Shown one piece after another: positions 51,689 to 61,115 of a stretch of 64,000 bases of DNA. Position 1 is the stretch's first letter; every line of letters begins with the position of its first letter. The DNA is taken from positions 124,001-188,000 of the forward strand of contig NZ_SWMS01000008.1 of the NCBI RefSeq assembly GCF_005146945.1. Reading direction: 5' to 3'. The notes under the pieces are model-generated. The model saw nothing but the letters and a program-made list of their open reading frames with translations, was not told the origin of the DNA and did no database searches. The stretch comes from Prauserella endophytica (GTDB taxonomy: Bacteria; Actinomycetota; Actinomycetes; Mycobacteriales; Pseudonocardiaceae). Made by a program: the position numbers and the translations under genes.

Positions 51689-52687
51689 ATGAGTAAGCAC
51701 AGGGGAGACCTGGCGATCCAGGCGTCAGGGCTGATCAAGACCTTCGGCAAGACGAAGGCGGTGCGCGGCATCGACCTGGAGGTGCCTGCCGGCACGGTGT
51801 ACGGCGTGCTCGGGCCGAACGGCGCGGGCAAGACGACCGCGGTCCGCATGCTGGCGACGCTGCTGCGACCGGACGGGGGCGAGGCCACCGTGTTCGGCCA
51901 CGACATCGTGCGCGAGGCCGACGCGGTGCGCGGCAAGGTGAGTCTCACCGGGCAGTACGCCTCGATCGACGAGGACCTGACCGGCACCGAGAACCTCGTG
52001 TTGCTGGGCAGGCTGCTCGGGCACCGCAAACCGGGTGCGCGCAAGCGGGCGGCCGAGCTGCTGGAGGCGTTCGGGCTCACCGAGGCCGCGGACCGGCAGG
52101 TGAAGAACTACTCGGGCGGCATGCGCAGGCGCATCGACATCGCAGCGAGCATCATCAAGACGCCGGAGCTGCTGTTCCTCGACGAGCCCACCACGGGCCT
52201 CGATCCGCGCAGCCGCAACCAGGTGTGGGACATCGTGCGGATCATCGTCGCCCAGGGCACGACGGTGCTGCTCACCACCCAGTACCTCGACGAGGCCGAC
52301 CAGCTGGCGTCCCGCATCGCGGTGATCGACCAGGGTCGCGTGATCGCCGACGGCACGCCCGGTGAGCTGAAGTCGTCGGTCGGCGCCGGTTCGGTGCACG
52401 TCCGGCTCCGCGACGCGGCGCAGCGGCCGGAGGCCGAACGGGTGCTCGTGCGCACGCTCGGCACCGACGTCACGCTCGAACCCGAGCCGGTGGCGCTCAC
52501 GGCGCGCATCTCCGGCGAGGAGTCGGGCAGGGGAGCGGCCGAGCAGGCCTCCCGCGCCCTGCACGAACTGGCCGCCGCCGGCATCACCGTCGACGACTTC
52601 TCCCTGGGCCAGCCGAGCCTCGACGAGGTGTTCCTCGCCCTCACCGACCACACAGCCAACCCGACCGATGAGGAGGTGGCGGCATGA
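51689..52687 (+). CDS. ABC exporter ATPase, daunorubicin-resistance (DrrA) type
   Basis: A 332-residue ATPase. Walker [10 protein letters not shown] is at about 44-52, the Q-loop region [16 protein letters not shown], signature [12 protein letters not shown], Walker [13 protein letters not shown] and the switch [11 protein letters not shown] follow, and a C-terminal DUF4162-like domain reaches about residue 300-332. ATG 51689 has AAAGGAAAG ahead of it; the longer frame from TTG 51671 is rejected. It pairs with the permease, overlapping by four bases. It resembles DrrA and other polyketide/antibiotic self-resistance ATPases. Confidence 0.93.
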   Translation: MSKHRGDLAIQASGLIKTFGKTKAVRGIDLEVPAGTVYGVLGPNGAGKTTAVRMLATLLRPDGGEATVFGHDIVREADAVRGKVSLTGQYASIDEDLTGTENLVLLGRLLGHRKPGARKRAAELLEAFGLTEAADRQVKNYSGGMRRRIDIAASIIKTPELLFLDEPTTGLDPRSRNQVWDIVRIIVAQGTTVLLTTQYLDEADQLASRIAVIDQGRVIADGTPGELKSSVGAGSVHVRLRDAAQRPEAERVLVRTLGTDVTLEPEPVALTARISGEESGRGAAEQASRALHELAAAGITVDDFSLGQPSLDEVFLALTDHTANPTDEEVAA

Positions 52688-53541
52688 CCACCGCGACCCC
52701 GGAGAAGGAGACCGCGCCGTCGGTCGCCTACGTCCCGACCGCCGAGGGCCTCGGCGCCGTGCTCGCGTCGGGCGAGCAGCCACCGAGGCCGAGCGCGTGG
52801 TCGGCGTCGGTGACGTTCGGCTGGCGGGCGATGCTGAAGATCAAGCACGTGCCCGACCAGCTGTTCGACGTCACCGCGTTCCCGATCATGATGACACTGA
52901 TGTTCACCTACCTGTTCGGCGGCGCGCTCGCCGGGTCGACGGGTGAGTACCTGCAGTTCCTGCTGCCGGGCATCTTGGTGATGAGCATCGTCATGATCAC
53001 GATGTACACCGGCGTCGGCGTGAACACCGACATCGAGAAGGGTGTCTTCGACCGCTTCCGCACCCTGCCGATCTGGCGACCGTCCGCTTTGGTCGGTGCG
53101 CTGCTCGGCGACGTCTGCCGGTACCTGATCGGTTCGACGGTGATCCTGACGCTGGGCCTCATCCTCGGTTTCCGTCCCGAGGGCGGGCTGACCGGTGTGC
53201 TGCTCGGTGTTGCGCTGCTCGTGGCGTTCTCGTTCGCGTTCTCGTGGATCTGGACGATGTTCGGCCTGTTCCTCAAGAGCGAGAAGTCGGTGATGGGCGT
53301 GAGCATGCTCGTGCTCTTTCCGATGACGTTCCTGTCCAATGTGTTCGTCAACCCGGAGACGATGCCGGGCTGGCTGCAGGCCTTCGTGGACGTCAACCCG
53401 ATCGCCCACCTCGTGGCGGCGGTGCGCTCGCTGATGGCGGGTACGCCCGACGGCGGCGAGATCCTGTGGACGCTGATCTCCGGCGGCGTGATCCTCGCGA
53501 TCTTCGGCACGCTGACGATGCGGCTGTACAACAGGAAATGA
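52684..53541 (+). CDS. ABC-2 type exporter permease, DrrB-like
   Basis: A 285-residue membrane protein with six predicted helices (about 57-77, 90-115, 138-160, 172-195, 205-222, 258-278) and the ABC-2 family's central [14 protein letters not shown]-like loop, here [20 protein letters not shown]. Cytoplasmic N-terminus of about 55 residues precedes the first helix. It completes the exporter with the ATPase. The gene ends ten bases before a strong hairpin that separates it from the convergent STAND-like ATPase gene. Confidence 0.93.
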   Translation: MTTATPEKETAPSVAYVPTAEGLGAVLASGEQPPRPSAWSASVTFGWRAMLKIKHVPDQLFDVTAFPIMMTLMFTYLFGGALAGSTGEYLQFLLPGILVMSIVMITMYTGVGVNTDIEKGVFDRFRTLPIWRPSALVGALLGDVCRYLIGSTVILTLGLILGFRPEGGLTGVLLGVALLVAFSFAFSWIWTMFGLFLKSEKSVMGVSMLVLFPMTFLSNVFVNPETMPGWLQAFVDVNPIAHLVAAVRSLMAGTPDGGEILWTLISGGVILAIFGTLTMRLYNRK

Positions 53542-53551
53542 CGTCGGGGGG

Positions 53552-53608
53552 TCTCCTGGCGGCTCCCTGGGGATCGCGTGTCTGACGATCCCTAAAGCCG
53601 CCAGGAGA
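53552..53608. terminator. Bidirectional hairpin between convergent genes
   Basis: A perfect 13-base stem TCTCCTGGCGGCT / AGCCGCCAGGAGA (53552-53564 against 53596-53608) encloses a second stem GGATCG / CGATCC. It begins ten bases after the permease stop and its right arm is inside the last codons of the opposite gene. Probably a shared terminator. It does not belong to the four-copy repeat family. Confidence 0.65.
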
Positions 53609-56600
53609 TCGCCTCGGCCGCCGGGTCGTAGCGGCAGCTGGCGCCGGTGGAGACGGTCGCCCGCAGATGCGCGGCGAGCTGGGGGTGGCGATCGTCGAGC
53701 TTGCGCAGGGTGTCGCGAATGCGTGCGGTCACGGCCTTGCGGGCCCGCTCCGCCTCGTCGCCGAGGCGGCGCTGGCGCCCCGCGAGTCCCGCGGCCGCAC
53801 GCAGCTCGTTCAGCAGCGCCGCCCGTTCGCGGTCGAACTCCACCGCCCTGCGGTCGTCGCCGCGGGCGGCGGCGCTGTCGATCTCCTCGTCGAGCACGGC
53901 GAGCCTGCGCCGGTAGCTCGCCCTGGCCTCGTCGTCGAGAATGTCGTCGCCGCCAAGGCGTTTCGCGGCGATCACCACCTCCCCGCCGTCGGGGTTGAGC
54001 AGCTCCACTGCGGAGACGTCCGTGCCGGGCCTGCTGATCAGGTGGTGCAGGTCGCGCAAACCCTTGGCGTCGGGCAGGTGCACGGTGTGCCCGTCGAGGC
54101 CGAGCGACCACACCTCGCCGGTGAACCGGAACTCGCCAGAGGGCTTGTTCTCCCTTACCTCCAGTGTGGATACCGGGGTCACGAGCGTGATCCCGAGTTC
54201 TCCGGCCTCGCGTTCGAGCTCGCCCCGCAGCGCGGCGGCGCGGTCGGCGTCGCCTGGTGCGCCCCGGCCGAGCAGCGCCTCCACGAGCCCTGCCCTCGCC
54301 TCGATCGACCACACCCGGGTGCGCATGGCGTCGGCGGATCGCCACGCCGCGGTGAAGCCCTCGATCGCCCGGTCCCAGCGCCGCTGGGCGGCGTCGACCG
54401 CGGCGAGCCAGTAGTCCACCGGGCCGCTCAGGTCGAAGCCGTACATCGAGACGAGGTACTGGCCCGCGAACGGCGTCAGCTCGTCCCGCGACCGTTCGCA
54501 CAACTCGGGGTCGCGCGTGACGGCCGCCGTCTGTGCCCGCAGGCGCAGCCAGAGCGGCCCGATGCTGCGTGCCTCCGCGTCGTCGCCGGGACCCTCGTCC
54601 AGCAGGCGCAGCGCGGGACCCGGGTCACCTTTCCGCAGCGCGGTGATGGCGGCGATGAGCGGCGCGTGCGAGTAGTCCTCTGGGCCGATCGTCTCGTGCA
54701 GCCGGTCCAGTTCCTTCAGGTCGCCCTTGAAGTAGAGCAGCTGCCAGCGCTGGTGGTGGCTCATGGGAAAGAGTTGCTCGTGCGCGGCGGACCACGATCC
54801 GTCCGCGCGGGCGGCGAGGTCCTCCGCGTCGGCGAACCGCCCGGTGAACGCGGCGATCAGGCTCTGGTCGATCAGTGCGCCGATACCCATGCGGGTGTCA
54901 CCGACCCTGGCGGTCAGCGCGACGAACTTGTCGAGCTGGTCCAGGTAGGCCGGGTCGCCCGTCTCCAGCAGCGCGACCCAGCGCAACGAGGTGGCGAACT
55001 GCTCGGTCTCCAGATCGCCGGTGCGGCGCGCGACGCTCGCGAGCTCCTCGGTGAGCGCCACACGCTGCTTCGAGCTGCCGAGCCCCCAGATCGTGTCGTG
55101 CAACGACCACAGGGTGAACCCGAGCGTCTCGTCGTCCCCGTCAGCGCGGGCGAGCTTCTCGAGCCGGAAGGTGAGCTCGGCGGCCAGCTGCTGCTGGGAG
55201 CGCTGCTCGGGCCTGCCATCGCCGATCAGCGCGCGATGGGCCTCGGCGAGCAGATCGCCCGTGCGGTCCCGCCCCGACCCACGATGGGCGTGGTACGCGG
55301 TGAGCGCCACCCGCGCGAGGAGCGTGGGATCCTCCCGGCCGAGGGCGAACGTCCTGGCCTCGTCGAGCACCCTGCGTGCGCCCTCCGCGTCGTGGTCGTG
55401 GTCGAGCTGGCGGAACAGCTCGAGCGCGAGCACGGTCCGCAGCCGCGGCTCCTCCTCTCCCGCGAGTTCGAGTCCGCGCCGGTAGTGCCCGACGGCCTCC
55501 TCGGAGGCCAGCCTGCTGGAGGCGTGCCGCGCGGCGGCCAGCACCAGCCGTACCGCGTGGGCCCGCTCGATCTCCTCGCCCGCGAGGTAGGCGTGGCGGG
55601 CGAGGTCGGCGGGGAACACCCGCTCGGCGAGCGAGGGGGAGCGGTCGAGGGCGCGCACGACGGCGGCGTGCCTGCCGCGCAGTTCGGTCTCGTCGAGCGC
55701 GTCGTAGAGCGTCTCGCGCACCAGGTCGTGGGCGAACGCGAACGAGCCCCCGCCGCGCGAGAGCACCAGGCGGGCCGCCGTCGCGCGTTCCAGCAGGCGG
55801 TCGACCTGAGGGACCGGCGCGGAGACCGTCGCGGCCAGCACCTGCCGGTGGAACTCCCTGCCGAGCACGGCGGCACCGGTGAGCAGCCTGGTCACGGGCT
55901 CGGGCAGCAGCGACAGCCTGCGGCGCACGGCGTCGCGCACGCCCGGCGCGATGGCGGTGATCGTGCCGCTGCCGTGCCACAGCCGGGCGGTCTGTTCGAC
56001 GAAGAACGGGTTGCCGCCGGTGCGCCGGTGCACCTCGGCGACCAGGTCGGCGTCGGGCTCGCCGCCGATGGTGCGGGCCATGAGCTCTCGGACGTCGGCG
56101 GGCTCCAGCCCGGTCAGCGTCAGCGTGGTCGCCCTGCTCAGCAGCGAGGTGATGAGCGGGGTGAGCACGTGGTCTGCGGCCTCGACCTCGACATCGCGGT
56201 AGGTGCCGACCAGCAGGACGCGTTCGAACCACGTGTGCTGGGCCGCGAACTCCAGCAGCTTGAGCGAGGCCGGGTCGGCCCAGTGCAGGTCGTCGAGCAC
56301 CACGACCACGGGCCGCTCCTGCGACACCGCGACGAGCGCGCTGGTGACGGCGTCGTAGAGCTGGAAGGCGTCGGCCTGTTCGGTGGGCGAGGACTCGCCG
56401 AGCAGGATCCCGAGCCGGTCACCGGCCGCCTGCTCGACCCGTGCCCATTCCTCGGTGGTGGTCCCTCGGCGCAACCCGCGCACGACCTGCACCCACGGCC
56501 AGTAGCCGGGCGCGTTGTCGGAGTCCCAGCACGACCCGCCGAGCACGAGCGCGCCCTGCCTGCGGGCCTCGTCGGCCGCGTTGGTGACCAGCGTCGTCTT

Positions 56601-56732
56601 GCCGATCCCGGCCTCACCGGTCACCAGGACGAGGCCGCCGTGACTCTCGGCGGCCCTGGCGACCTCGGCGCGCAGCTGCCCGGCAGGGTGCTCACGGCCG
56701 ATGAGCGCGCCCGTGGGGTTCTCGGTTCGCAT
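53592..56732 (-). CDS. Large STAND-like ATPase/regulator with AAA_16 domain
   Basis: A 1046-residue protein. The N-terminal third is an AAA_16-type ATPase like that of LuxR/MalT-family regulators: IGREHPAGQL, Walker A VTGEAGIGKTTLV (about 36-48), Walker B VVVLDDLHWADPAS (about 143-156). The middle (about 370-830) is a helical, TPR-like repeat region. No LuxR helix-turn-helix ends the protein; instead the tail has FTGEVWSLGLDGHTVHLPDA (about 890) that may be a winged-helix-like module and a coiled-coil (RRRLAVLDEEIDSAAARGDDRR). It is probably a ligand-responsive signalling ATPase; target unknown. Confidence 0.88.
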   Translation of the reverse strand: MRTENPTGALIGREHPAGQLRAEVARAAESHGGLVLVTGEAGIGKTTLVTNAADEARRQGALVLGGSCWDSDNAPGYWPWVQVVRGLRRGTTTEEWARVEQAAGDRLGILLGESSPTEQADAFQLYDAVTSALVAVSQERPVVVVLDDLHWADPASLKLLEFAAQHTWFERVLLVGTYRDVEVEAADHVLTPLITSLLSRATTLTLTGLEPADVRELMARTIGGEPDADLVAEVHRRTGGNPFFVEQTARLWHGSGTITAIAPGVRDAVRRRLSLLPEPVTRLLTGAAVLGREFHRQVLAATVSAPVPQVDRLLERATAARLVLSRGGGSFAFAHDLVRETLYDALDETELRGRHAAVVRALDRSPSLAERVFPADLARHAYLAGEEIERAHAVRLVLAAARHASSRLASEEAVGHYRRGLELAGEEEPRLRTVLALELFRQLDHDHDAEGARRVLDEARTFALGREDPTLLARVALTAYHAHRGSGRDRTGDLLAEAHRALIGDGRPEQRSQQQLAAELTFRLEKLARADGDDETLGFTLWSLHDTIWGLGSSKQRVALTEELASVARRTGDLETEQFATSLRWVALLETGDPAYLDQLDKFVALTARVGDTRMGIGALIDQSLIAAFTGRFADAEDLAARADGSWSAAHEQLFPMSHHQRWQLLYFKGDLKELDRLHETIGPEDYSHAPLIAAITALRKGDPGPALRLLDEGPGDDAEARSIGPLWLRLRAQTAAVTRDPELCERSRDELTPFAGQYLVSMYGFDLSGPVDYWLAAVDAAQRRWDRAIEGFTAAWRSADAMRTRVWSIEARAGLVEALLGRGAPGDADRAAALRGELEREAGELGITLVTPVSTLEVRENKPSGEFRFTGEVWSLGLDGHTVHLPDAKGLRDLHHLISRPGTDVSAVELLNPDGGEVVIAAKRLGGDDILDDEARASYRRRLAVLDEEIDSAAARGDDRRAVEFDRERAALLNELRAAAGLAGRQRRLGDEAERARKAVTARIRDTLRKLDDRHPQLAAHLRATVSTGASCRYDPAAEAISWRL

Positions 56733-56786
56733 GGCGCTTCCGACCCTAGCGACTGCGAGCCCGGATTGTCGGCTCTTATTCGGGTG

Positions 56787-58109
56787 TCAGCTGGCCCGGA
56801 AGAACCGGTCGAGCACGCGCGTGCCGAAGCGTAGCGCGTCCACCGGAACCCGCTCGTCGACGCCGTGGAAGAGGGCCGAGAAATCCAGGTCGGCCGGCAG
56901 CCGCAGGGGAGCGAACCCGAAGTTGCGGATGCCGAGCCGCTGGAACGACTTCGCGTCGGTGCCGCCGGAGAGCATGTACGGCAGGGTGCGGGCGCCAGGG
57001 TCCTCGGCCAGCACCGCGGCGGTCATGGCGTCCACCAGCGCGCCGTCGAAGGTGGTCTCGACGGGCGGCAGCTCCATCCACTCCTTCTCGATGTCGGGGC
57101 CGAGCAGCTCGTCGAGCTCGCGGTCGAAGGCCTCGAGCCTGCCGGGCAGGATCCGGCAGTCGACCGCGGCCTCGGCGGTGGAGGGGATGACGTTGGACTT
57201 GTAGCCGGCCGTGAGCATCGTGGGGTTGGCGGTGTCGCGCAGGGTCGCACCGATCATGCGCGAGATGTTGCCGAGCTTGGCGACGGCGCCCTCGAGGTCG
57301 TCCTCGGGGAAGTCCCAGCCGGTGATCTCGGTGACCCCGGCGAGGAACTCGCGGACCGAGTCGGTGAGCACGAGCGGGAAACGGTGGTTGCCGAGCCTGG
57401 CGACGGCCTCGGAGAGCTTGGTGACGGCGTTGTCGCGGTGGATCATCGAGCCGTGGCCCGCGGTGCCGCGCACCCGCAGCTTCATCCAGCGGATGCCCTT
57501 CTCCGCGGTTTCGATCAGGTAGGCGCGCACGTTGTCGCGGAGAGTGATCGAGAAGCCACCGACCTCGCTGATGGCCTCGGTGGCGCCCTCGAAGAGGTCG
57601 GGCCGGTTGTCGACCAGCCACTGCGCGCCGAACTTGCCGCCGGCCTCCTCGTCGGCGAGGAAGGCGAAGATGATGTCGCGTGGCGGGACGATGTCGTGCC
57701 GCTTGTAGTGCCTGGCCAGCGCGAGCGTCATGCCGACCATGTCCTTCATGTCGACCGCGCCGCGGCCCCACACGTAGCCGTCCTGGATGGCGCCGGAGAA
57801 GGGGTGGACGGACCACTCGGAGGGGTCTGCGGGCACGACGTCGAGGTGCCCGTGGACGAGCAGCGCGCCCCGGCTGGGATCGGCACCGGCGAGGCGGGCG
57901 ATCACGTTGTGCCGGTCCTTGCCGCCGGACTCGACGTAGGTGATCTCGTACCCGACCTCGGTAAGCTTCTCGGCGACGAACTCCGCAGCGGCCCGCTCGC
58001 CGACAAGGGTGGTGGGGTCGCCGGTGTTGGTCGTGTCGATGCGGATGAGCTCGCTGGTGAGCGTCACGGCCTCATCGGCGGCGGCGTCGATCAGGTTAGG
58101 TTCGGTCAC
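56787..58109 (-). CDS. M20/M25/M40 family metallopeptidase
   Basis: A 440-residue zinc-dependent amidohydrolase/dipeptidase. The di-zinc site is readable: HGHLDVVPAD (about 86-95), the WGRGAVDMKDM aspartate (about 115), DEEAGG (about 152-157, with the general base glutamate), and the C-terminal SGGTDAKSF. The dimerisation lid is in the middle. GTG 58109 is used, with AGGA some bases upstream. Substrate could be peptides, acylated amino acids or other amides; the family (DapE/ArgE/carboxypeptidase-like) is broad. Confidence 0.92.
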   Translation of the reverse strand: MTEPNLIDAAADEAVTLTSELIRIDTTNTGDPTTLVGERAAAEFVAEKLTEVGYEITYVESGGKDRHNVIARLAGADPSRGALLVHGHLDVVPADPSEWSVHPFSGAIQDGYVWGRGAVDMKDMVGMTLALARHYKRHDIVPPRDIIFAFLADEEAGGKFGAQWLVDNRPDLFEGATEAISEVGGFSITLRDNVRAYLIETAEKGIRWMKLRVRGTAGHGSMIHRDNAVTKLSEAVARLGNHRFPLVLTDSVREFLAGVTEITGWDFPEDDLEGAVAKLGNISRMIGATLRDTANPTMLTAGYKSNVIPSTAEAAVDCRILPGRLEAFDRELDELLGPDIEKEWMELPPVETTFDGALVDAMTAAVLAEDPGARTLPYMLSGGTDAKSFQRLGIRNFGFAPLRLPADLDFSALFHGVDERVPVDALRFGTRVLDRFFRAS

Positions 58110-58209
58110 CTAACATTCCTATCATTGGTGCAGGTGAGGCAGGTGGGACGCCGTGAGGTGCCCCCCGATGCGAGGCCGGGAAGGCGTGGGCTACTCTATT
58201 CCCCAGCAA

Positions 58210-58293
58210 GTCCGAGTGGCGGAATGGCAGACGCGCTAGCTTGAGGTGCTAGTGCCCGTAAAGGGCGTGGGGGTTCAAGTCCCCCCTCGGACA
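58210..58293 (+). tRNA. tRNA-Leu (anticodon GAG)
   Basis: A complete class II tRNA. The 5' acceptor GTCCGAG (58210-58216) pairs with CTCGGAC (58286-58292), the anticodon loop reads CTTGAGG with anticodon GAG, a long variable arm follows and the T arm is GGGGG-TTCAAGT-CCCCC. CCA is not encoded (CAA follows). This gene stands exactly where intact core genes give way to decayed accessory DNA, as expected for an integration site. Confidence 0.95.
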
Positions 58294-58918
58294 CAATTGA
58301 TCATGTTTGACCTGCATGTTTGGCGTGGGGTTTTGTCCACGTGAAGTGGAAGCCCTGGTCAGTTCCGTGGGGTTCAGATGCCTGGTGTGGTGTTTCGTGC
58401 GTCTGATGCCGGAGTGACGCCAGCATCGTCGTCTGTTAGCTGTGGGGCCGTTTCGCTCTTGCGTCGTTGCCAGCCGGAGCGAGGCATTTGAGGGCGGTGC
58501 CGTGCTGTAGGCGAGTATGCCGGCCCGGGCTTGCGCAGCAACTCAAGGATCGGCCCCCTCGGCCAAGGATGCCGGGCGAGCCCTTAACACGACGGTGCTG
58601 TTGCACGTTCGCAAGGGCGCGCCGAACCTGCGGTACGCCATGTCGCGTTTCGGCCAGCTCGGGAGTCGACTTGCGGACGCATGCGCGGTGACGCCAGAAC
58701 GACTGCGCTGACAAGCCCGGTGATGACTATCCTCCTCCGTAGCCTCACGTCGCATTCGGGCCCGCTACGGAACCGTAGGGATCACATGCTTCATGTACGT
58801 CCGCGGCCAAGCATGAACCACCGTCCATCGACATAAACAGCGATAGCTGAGCGGTTCTCGTCGAACCAGCCCGGCGCCGATCAACGCGTCGAGGGCGCCG
58901 GGGCGCGACGCTTCGACG
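58294..58918. other. Unassigned region behind tRNA-Leu
   Basis: No gene can be supported in these 625 bases: the open frames are short, codon use is irregular and no domain is recognised. GC content is visibly lower than to the left of the tRNA. No integrase gene and no second copy of the tRNA 3' end is visible here or in the rest of the window. Confidence 0.6.
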
Positions 58919-59139
58919 ATGCTGATGACCGTGGCCAGCGTCGCCGTGGGCGCGGGTGACGTGGTCGTCCTGCGGGTCGTTGGCGGTGGTGGGTACAGCG
59001 AACCGGTCGAGCGGGACCGGGACCCTGCCCGGGTGGCGGCGGACGTCCGATCTGGCCTGGTGACCGCCGAGGCGGCCCGGGTCTCCTACGGAGTCGTGCT
59101 CGACGAGGCCGGTCGCTCCGATCCCTCGGCCACCAGTGC
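58919..59139 (+). pseudogene. C-terminal fragment of hydantoinase B/oxoprolinase
   Basis: The frame reads VGAGDVVVLRVVGGGGYSEP, then RDPARVAADVRSGLVTAEAA and YGVVLDEAG, which matches the conserved C-terminus of HyuB (usually GGGGYGDP, then ERDPxxVxxDVxxGxVS). The other 500 or so residues of the enzyme are absent and the sequence runs directly into a transposase fragment. HyuB works with HyuA in ATP-dependent hydantoin or 5-oxoproline hydrolysis. Confidence 0.7.
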
Positions 59140-59144
59140 CGAGC

Positions 59145-59245
59145 ACGGATACGCAGCAGTCTTACGCAACACCTCGTTCTCCTGCTCCAACAGGCGGTTA
59201 CGCTTACGCAGCACCCGCAGTTCGGCGGACTCCCCGTGCCACACT
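59145..59245 (-). mobile_element. Fragment of an IS3-family orfA (C-terminal coiled coil)
   Basis: On the minus strand the frame reads ELRVLRKRNRLLEQENEVLR followed by KTAAY, the leucine-zipper tail of IS3-family OrfA proteins. The DNA-binding N-terminus and orfB are missing. The insertion point lies at the end of the hydantoinase B fragment, so the element probably broke that gene. Confidence 0.65.
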
Positions 59246-59434
59246 CGACGGCTTGCCGCCGTCGACGTCGCGGGGCAGTGCTGAATCTATCAAGGTGTCA
59301 GCCAGACCCCGGGCAGCCCAGACACACCGGCAAGGTGGATCGTCATGGCGCCAGCGAGGCTGCGAAGGACGGGCAGGACATGGGGACCCATTCATCACTG
59401 CAGGTGTCCCGTCGCGCGACCGGGCCTCCAGTTA

Positions 59435-60040
59435 TCAAGAACCACTAAGACGCCCATGGTCGACAGCACACTCGAGACCTGACACGGCCATCTTGATGGA
59501 GGCGTTCAACTTCCTGGTGTCTCGATCAGCCAGCCAAGCCAGTATAAGCCCGTCAACCATGGCGAAGACCAGCCTGACAAGGGGCACCACCATGCCGTCA
59601 TCCTCGTGCGGCAGCTTGCACGCACGGATGATCTTTACGCATTTTCGCTCACCAGCCCTATAGGCATCCTTGGCAACGTCCGACGACGCGCCGCCTTCGC
59701 CGAGCATCCATCGATACAGGTCAAATTGAGTCCGCGCGTGAGCGCTATTCGCGGTATACCAATCCGTCGCTGTGGTGAGCAGCGCCGATGCCGCACTTCC
59801 TATCCCCTTGCCGAGATCCGATCGCGATAATTCCCCAATGATGAGCTCATCGATATATTGAAAGACGGCCATGAGGAGTTCCTGCTTCGAGTGGAAGCAG
59901 TAGTGGAGGCTGGCAAGCGGAGCATCTGCGGCAGCGGCGATCCGGCGCGTCGTGGCTCCACTGACTCCGTGCTCGCCGATCACCTGCACGGCGGCCTCGA
60001 CGAACGCTTGGCGACGGTCATTCGCTGTTACTCGGCCCAT
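59435..60040 (-). CDS. TetR family transcriptional regulator
   Basis: A 201-residue repressor with an intact HTH: NDRRQAFVEAAVQVIGEHGV, then SGATTRRIAAAADAPLASLHYCFHSKQELL, and a helical ligand domain. ATG 60040 is chosen because the longer frame (to 60451) enters a region without coding character. Base composition is closer to the surrounding accessory DNA than to the core genes. Its natural targets may be the nearby amine-oxidising genes (61116 and 62709), an inference from proximity only. Confidence 0.85.
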   Translation of the reverse strand: MGRVTANDRRQAFVEAAVQVIGEHGVSGATTRRIAAAADAPLASLHYCFHSKQELLMAVFQYIDELIIGELSRSDLGKGIGSAASALLTTATDWYTANSAHARTQFDLYRWMLGEGGASSDVAKDAYRAGERKCVKIIRACKLPHEDDGMVVPLVRLVFAMVDGLILAWLADRDTRKLNASIKMAVSGLECAVDHGRLSGS

Positions 60041-60429
60041 GATCCTAACCCTGCTGACTTGATCGGTTGACCATGAGCCTAACAGGGAAGGTCGGGCAAG
60101 TGCACTGAAAGGGCCACCAGCAACAACAGCCGCTCGAGCCGGCAACGCCTCGACGTCAGCGAGTCGGCGCTCCGTGCCTCCAACAGCAGATTCCAGGTGG
60201 TTCTCCGGTTTGGAACTCGCACCGCGCCTGCCGAAAGGGCGCGAGTTGTGCACACCACTCACTATCCAGCCTCGGTCCCCGACCAGCGCGTGGGCTGCCG
60301 GGCCTGCCGCGCCACATCGTATGACCCGACCGCGACACCTCTGAGTATTCGGCAGGCCACCGCGACATCGATCCCCGTCCCCGGTCAACTCGTGGAGCAG
60401 CCGATACTTCAGTTTGGAAGGATAGTCTG
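60041..60429. other. Unassigned spacer
   Basis: These 389 bases lie between the TetR start and the IS3 remnant. Frames on both strands are arginine-rich and unrecognised. The first 60 bases should hold the tetR promoter. Nothing else is seen. Confidence 0.5.
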
Positions 60430-60697
60430 CTGAGCGAAAACGCCGCGGCACGCTTCAGGATCTCGTTCTCCCATCTCCAGCAGCCGTTTTATTTCCGCAG
60501 CTGCGCCAACTCGCGCTTCTCCGCCGAGGTCAACCGCGTCTCGCTGCCATTCTCACAGCGTCAGCCTGGGCCATCCACCGCCGCAGGTGGGTCTCGCTGA
60601 TCTGCACCTGTTTCGCCAGCTCAGTGACCGGATGCTCGCCCTGACGGGCTAGCTCCACGGCACGTTGCCGAAACTCGGTCGGGTGAGGTGCAGGCAT
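60430..60697 (-). mobile_element. Degenerate IS3-family orfA
   Basis: The frame starts MPAPHPTEFRQRAVELARQG, continues with the HTH PVTELAKQVQISETHLRRWM, then shifts frame near 60550 into RLTSAEKRELAQLRK, meets a stop, and ends in ENEILKRAAAF. This is the standard order of an IS3-family OrfA, but with a frameshift and a stop codon. orfB and terminal repeats are not found. A second, different orfA fragment lies at 59145. Confidence 0.75.
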
Positions 60698-61045
60698 ACG
60701 AACATCCTCCCTGGTAGCCGCAGACACCAAACAACAGGTGATGTGCCGACTTCTGGTCGGGCGGTGGCGAACATGCCGCGCAGCTGCGACGGCCAGCTAA
60801 CATTCCCGAATACTGAACATCAACATGGGGACGAAGGCCACACCTGCCGCTGGCGAGCCGGAAGCCACTGCGGAGCGCGACTATTTGATGTCGGCTCAGC
60901 TGCCCGGTTTGCAGTTCGGTTTTGTCAGTTGGAGCGTTCGGCCCGCTTGCCGGACCAGGTTGCATTCGCTCGCTCATGGTCGCCACGACTGGCAGGCGCG
61001 CGATGAGACCGTGGCAGTTCCCTGATCGATGTGGGGAGCCAGCGG
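60698..61045. other. Unassigned spacer
   Basis: These 348 bases between the IS3 remnant and the hairpin at 61046 contain no recognisable gene. Short open frames on both strands lack ribosome sites and domain matches. Confidence 0.5.
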
Positions 61046-61084
61046 GATGACACCGAGACGAGACGTGCTCGTCTCGATGTCATC
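61046..61084 (-). terminator. Strong hairpin behind the amine oxidase remnant
   Basis: A 16-base stem with one mismatch (61046-61061 against 61069-61084) and loop GACGTGC lies 32 bases beyond the ancestral stop codon of the amine oxidase gene. It is probably that gene's terminator, and it resembles the hairpin at 9612 in the CGAGACGA arm and the CGTGC loop core. Confidence 0.6.
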
Positions 61085-61115
61085 CGACCCCCTCGGGTCG
61101 AGAGAGTTCCCGATG

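Noticed and set aside
53667-56834. Plus-strand open frame of 1055 codons
   Set aside because: Antisense shadow of the large ATPase gene; low-complexity translation without domains.
61046-61084. Hairpin as IS terminal inverted repeat
   Set aside because: Arms are adjacent (7-base loop) and lie behind the amine oxidase gene end, as expected for a terminator.
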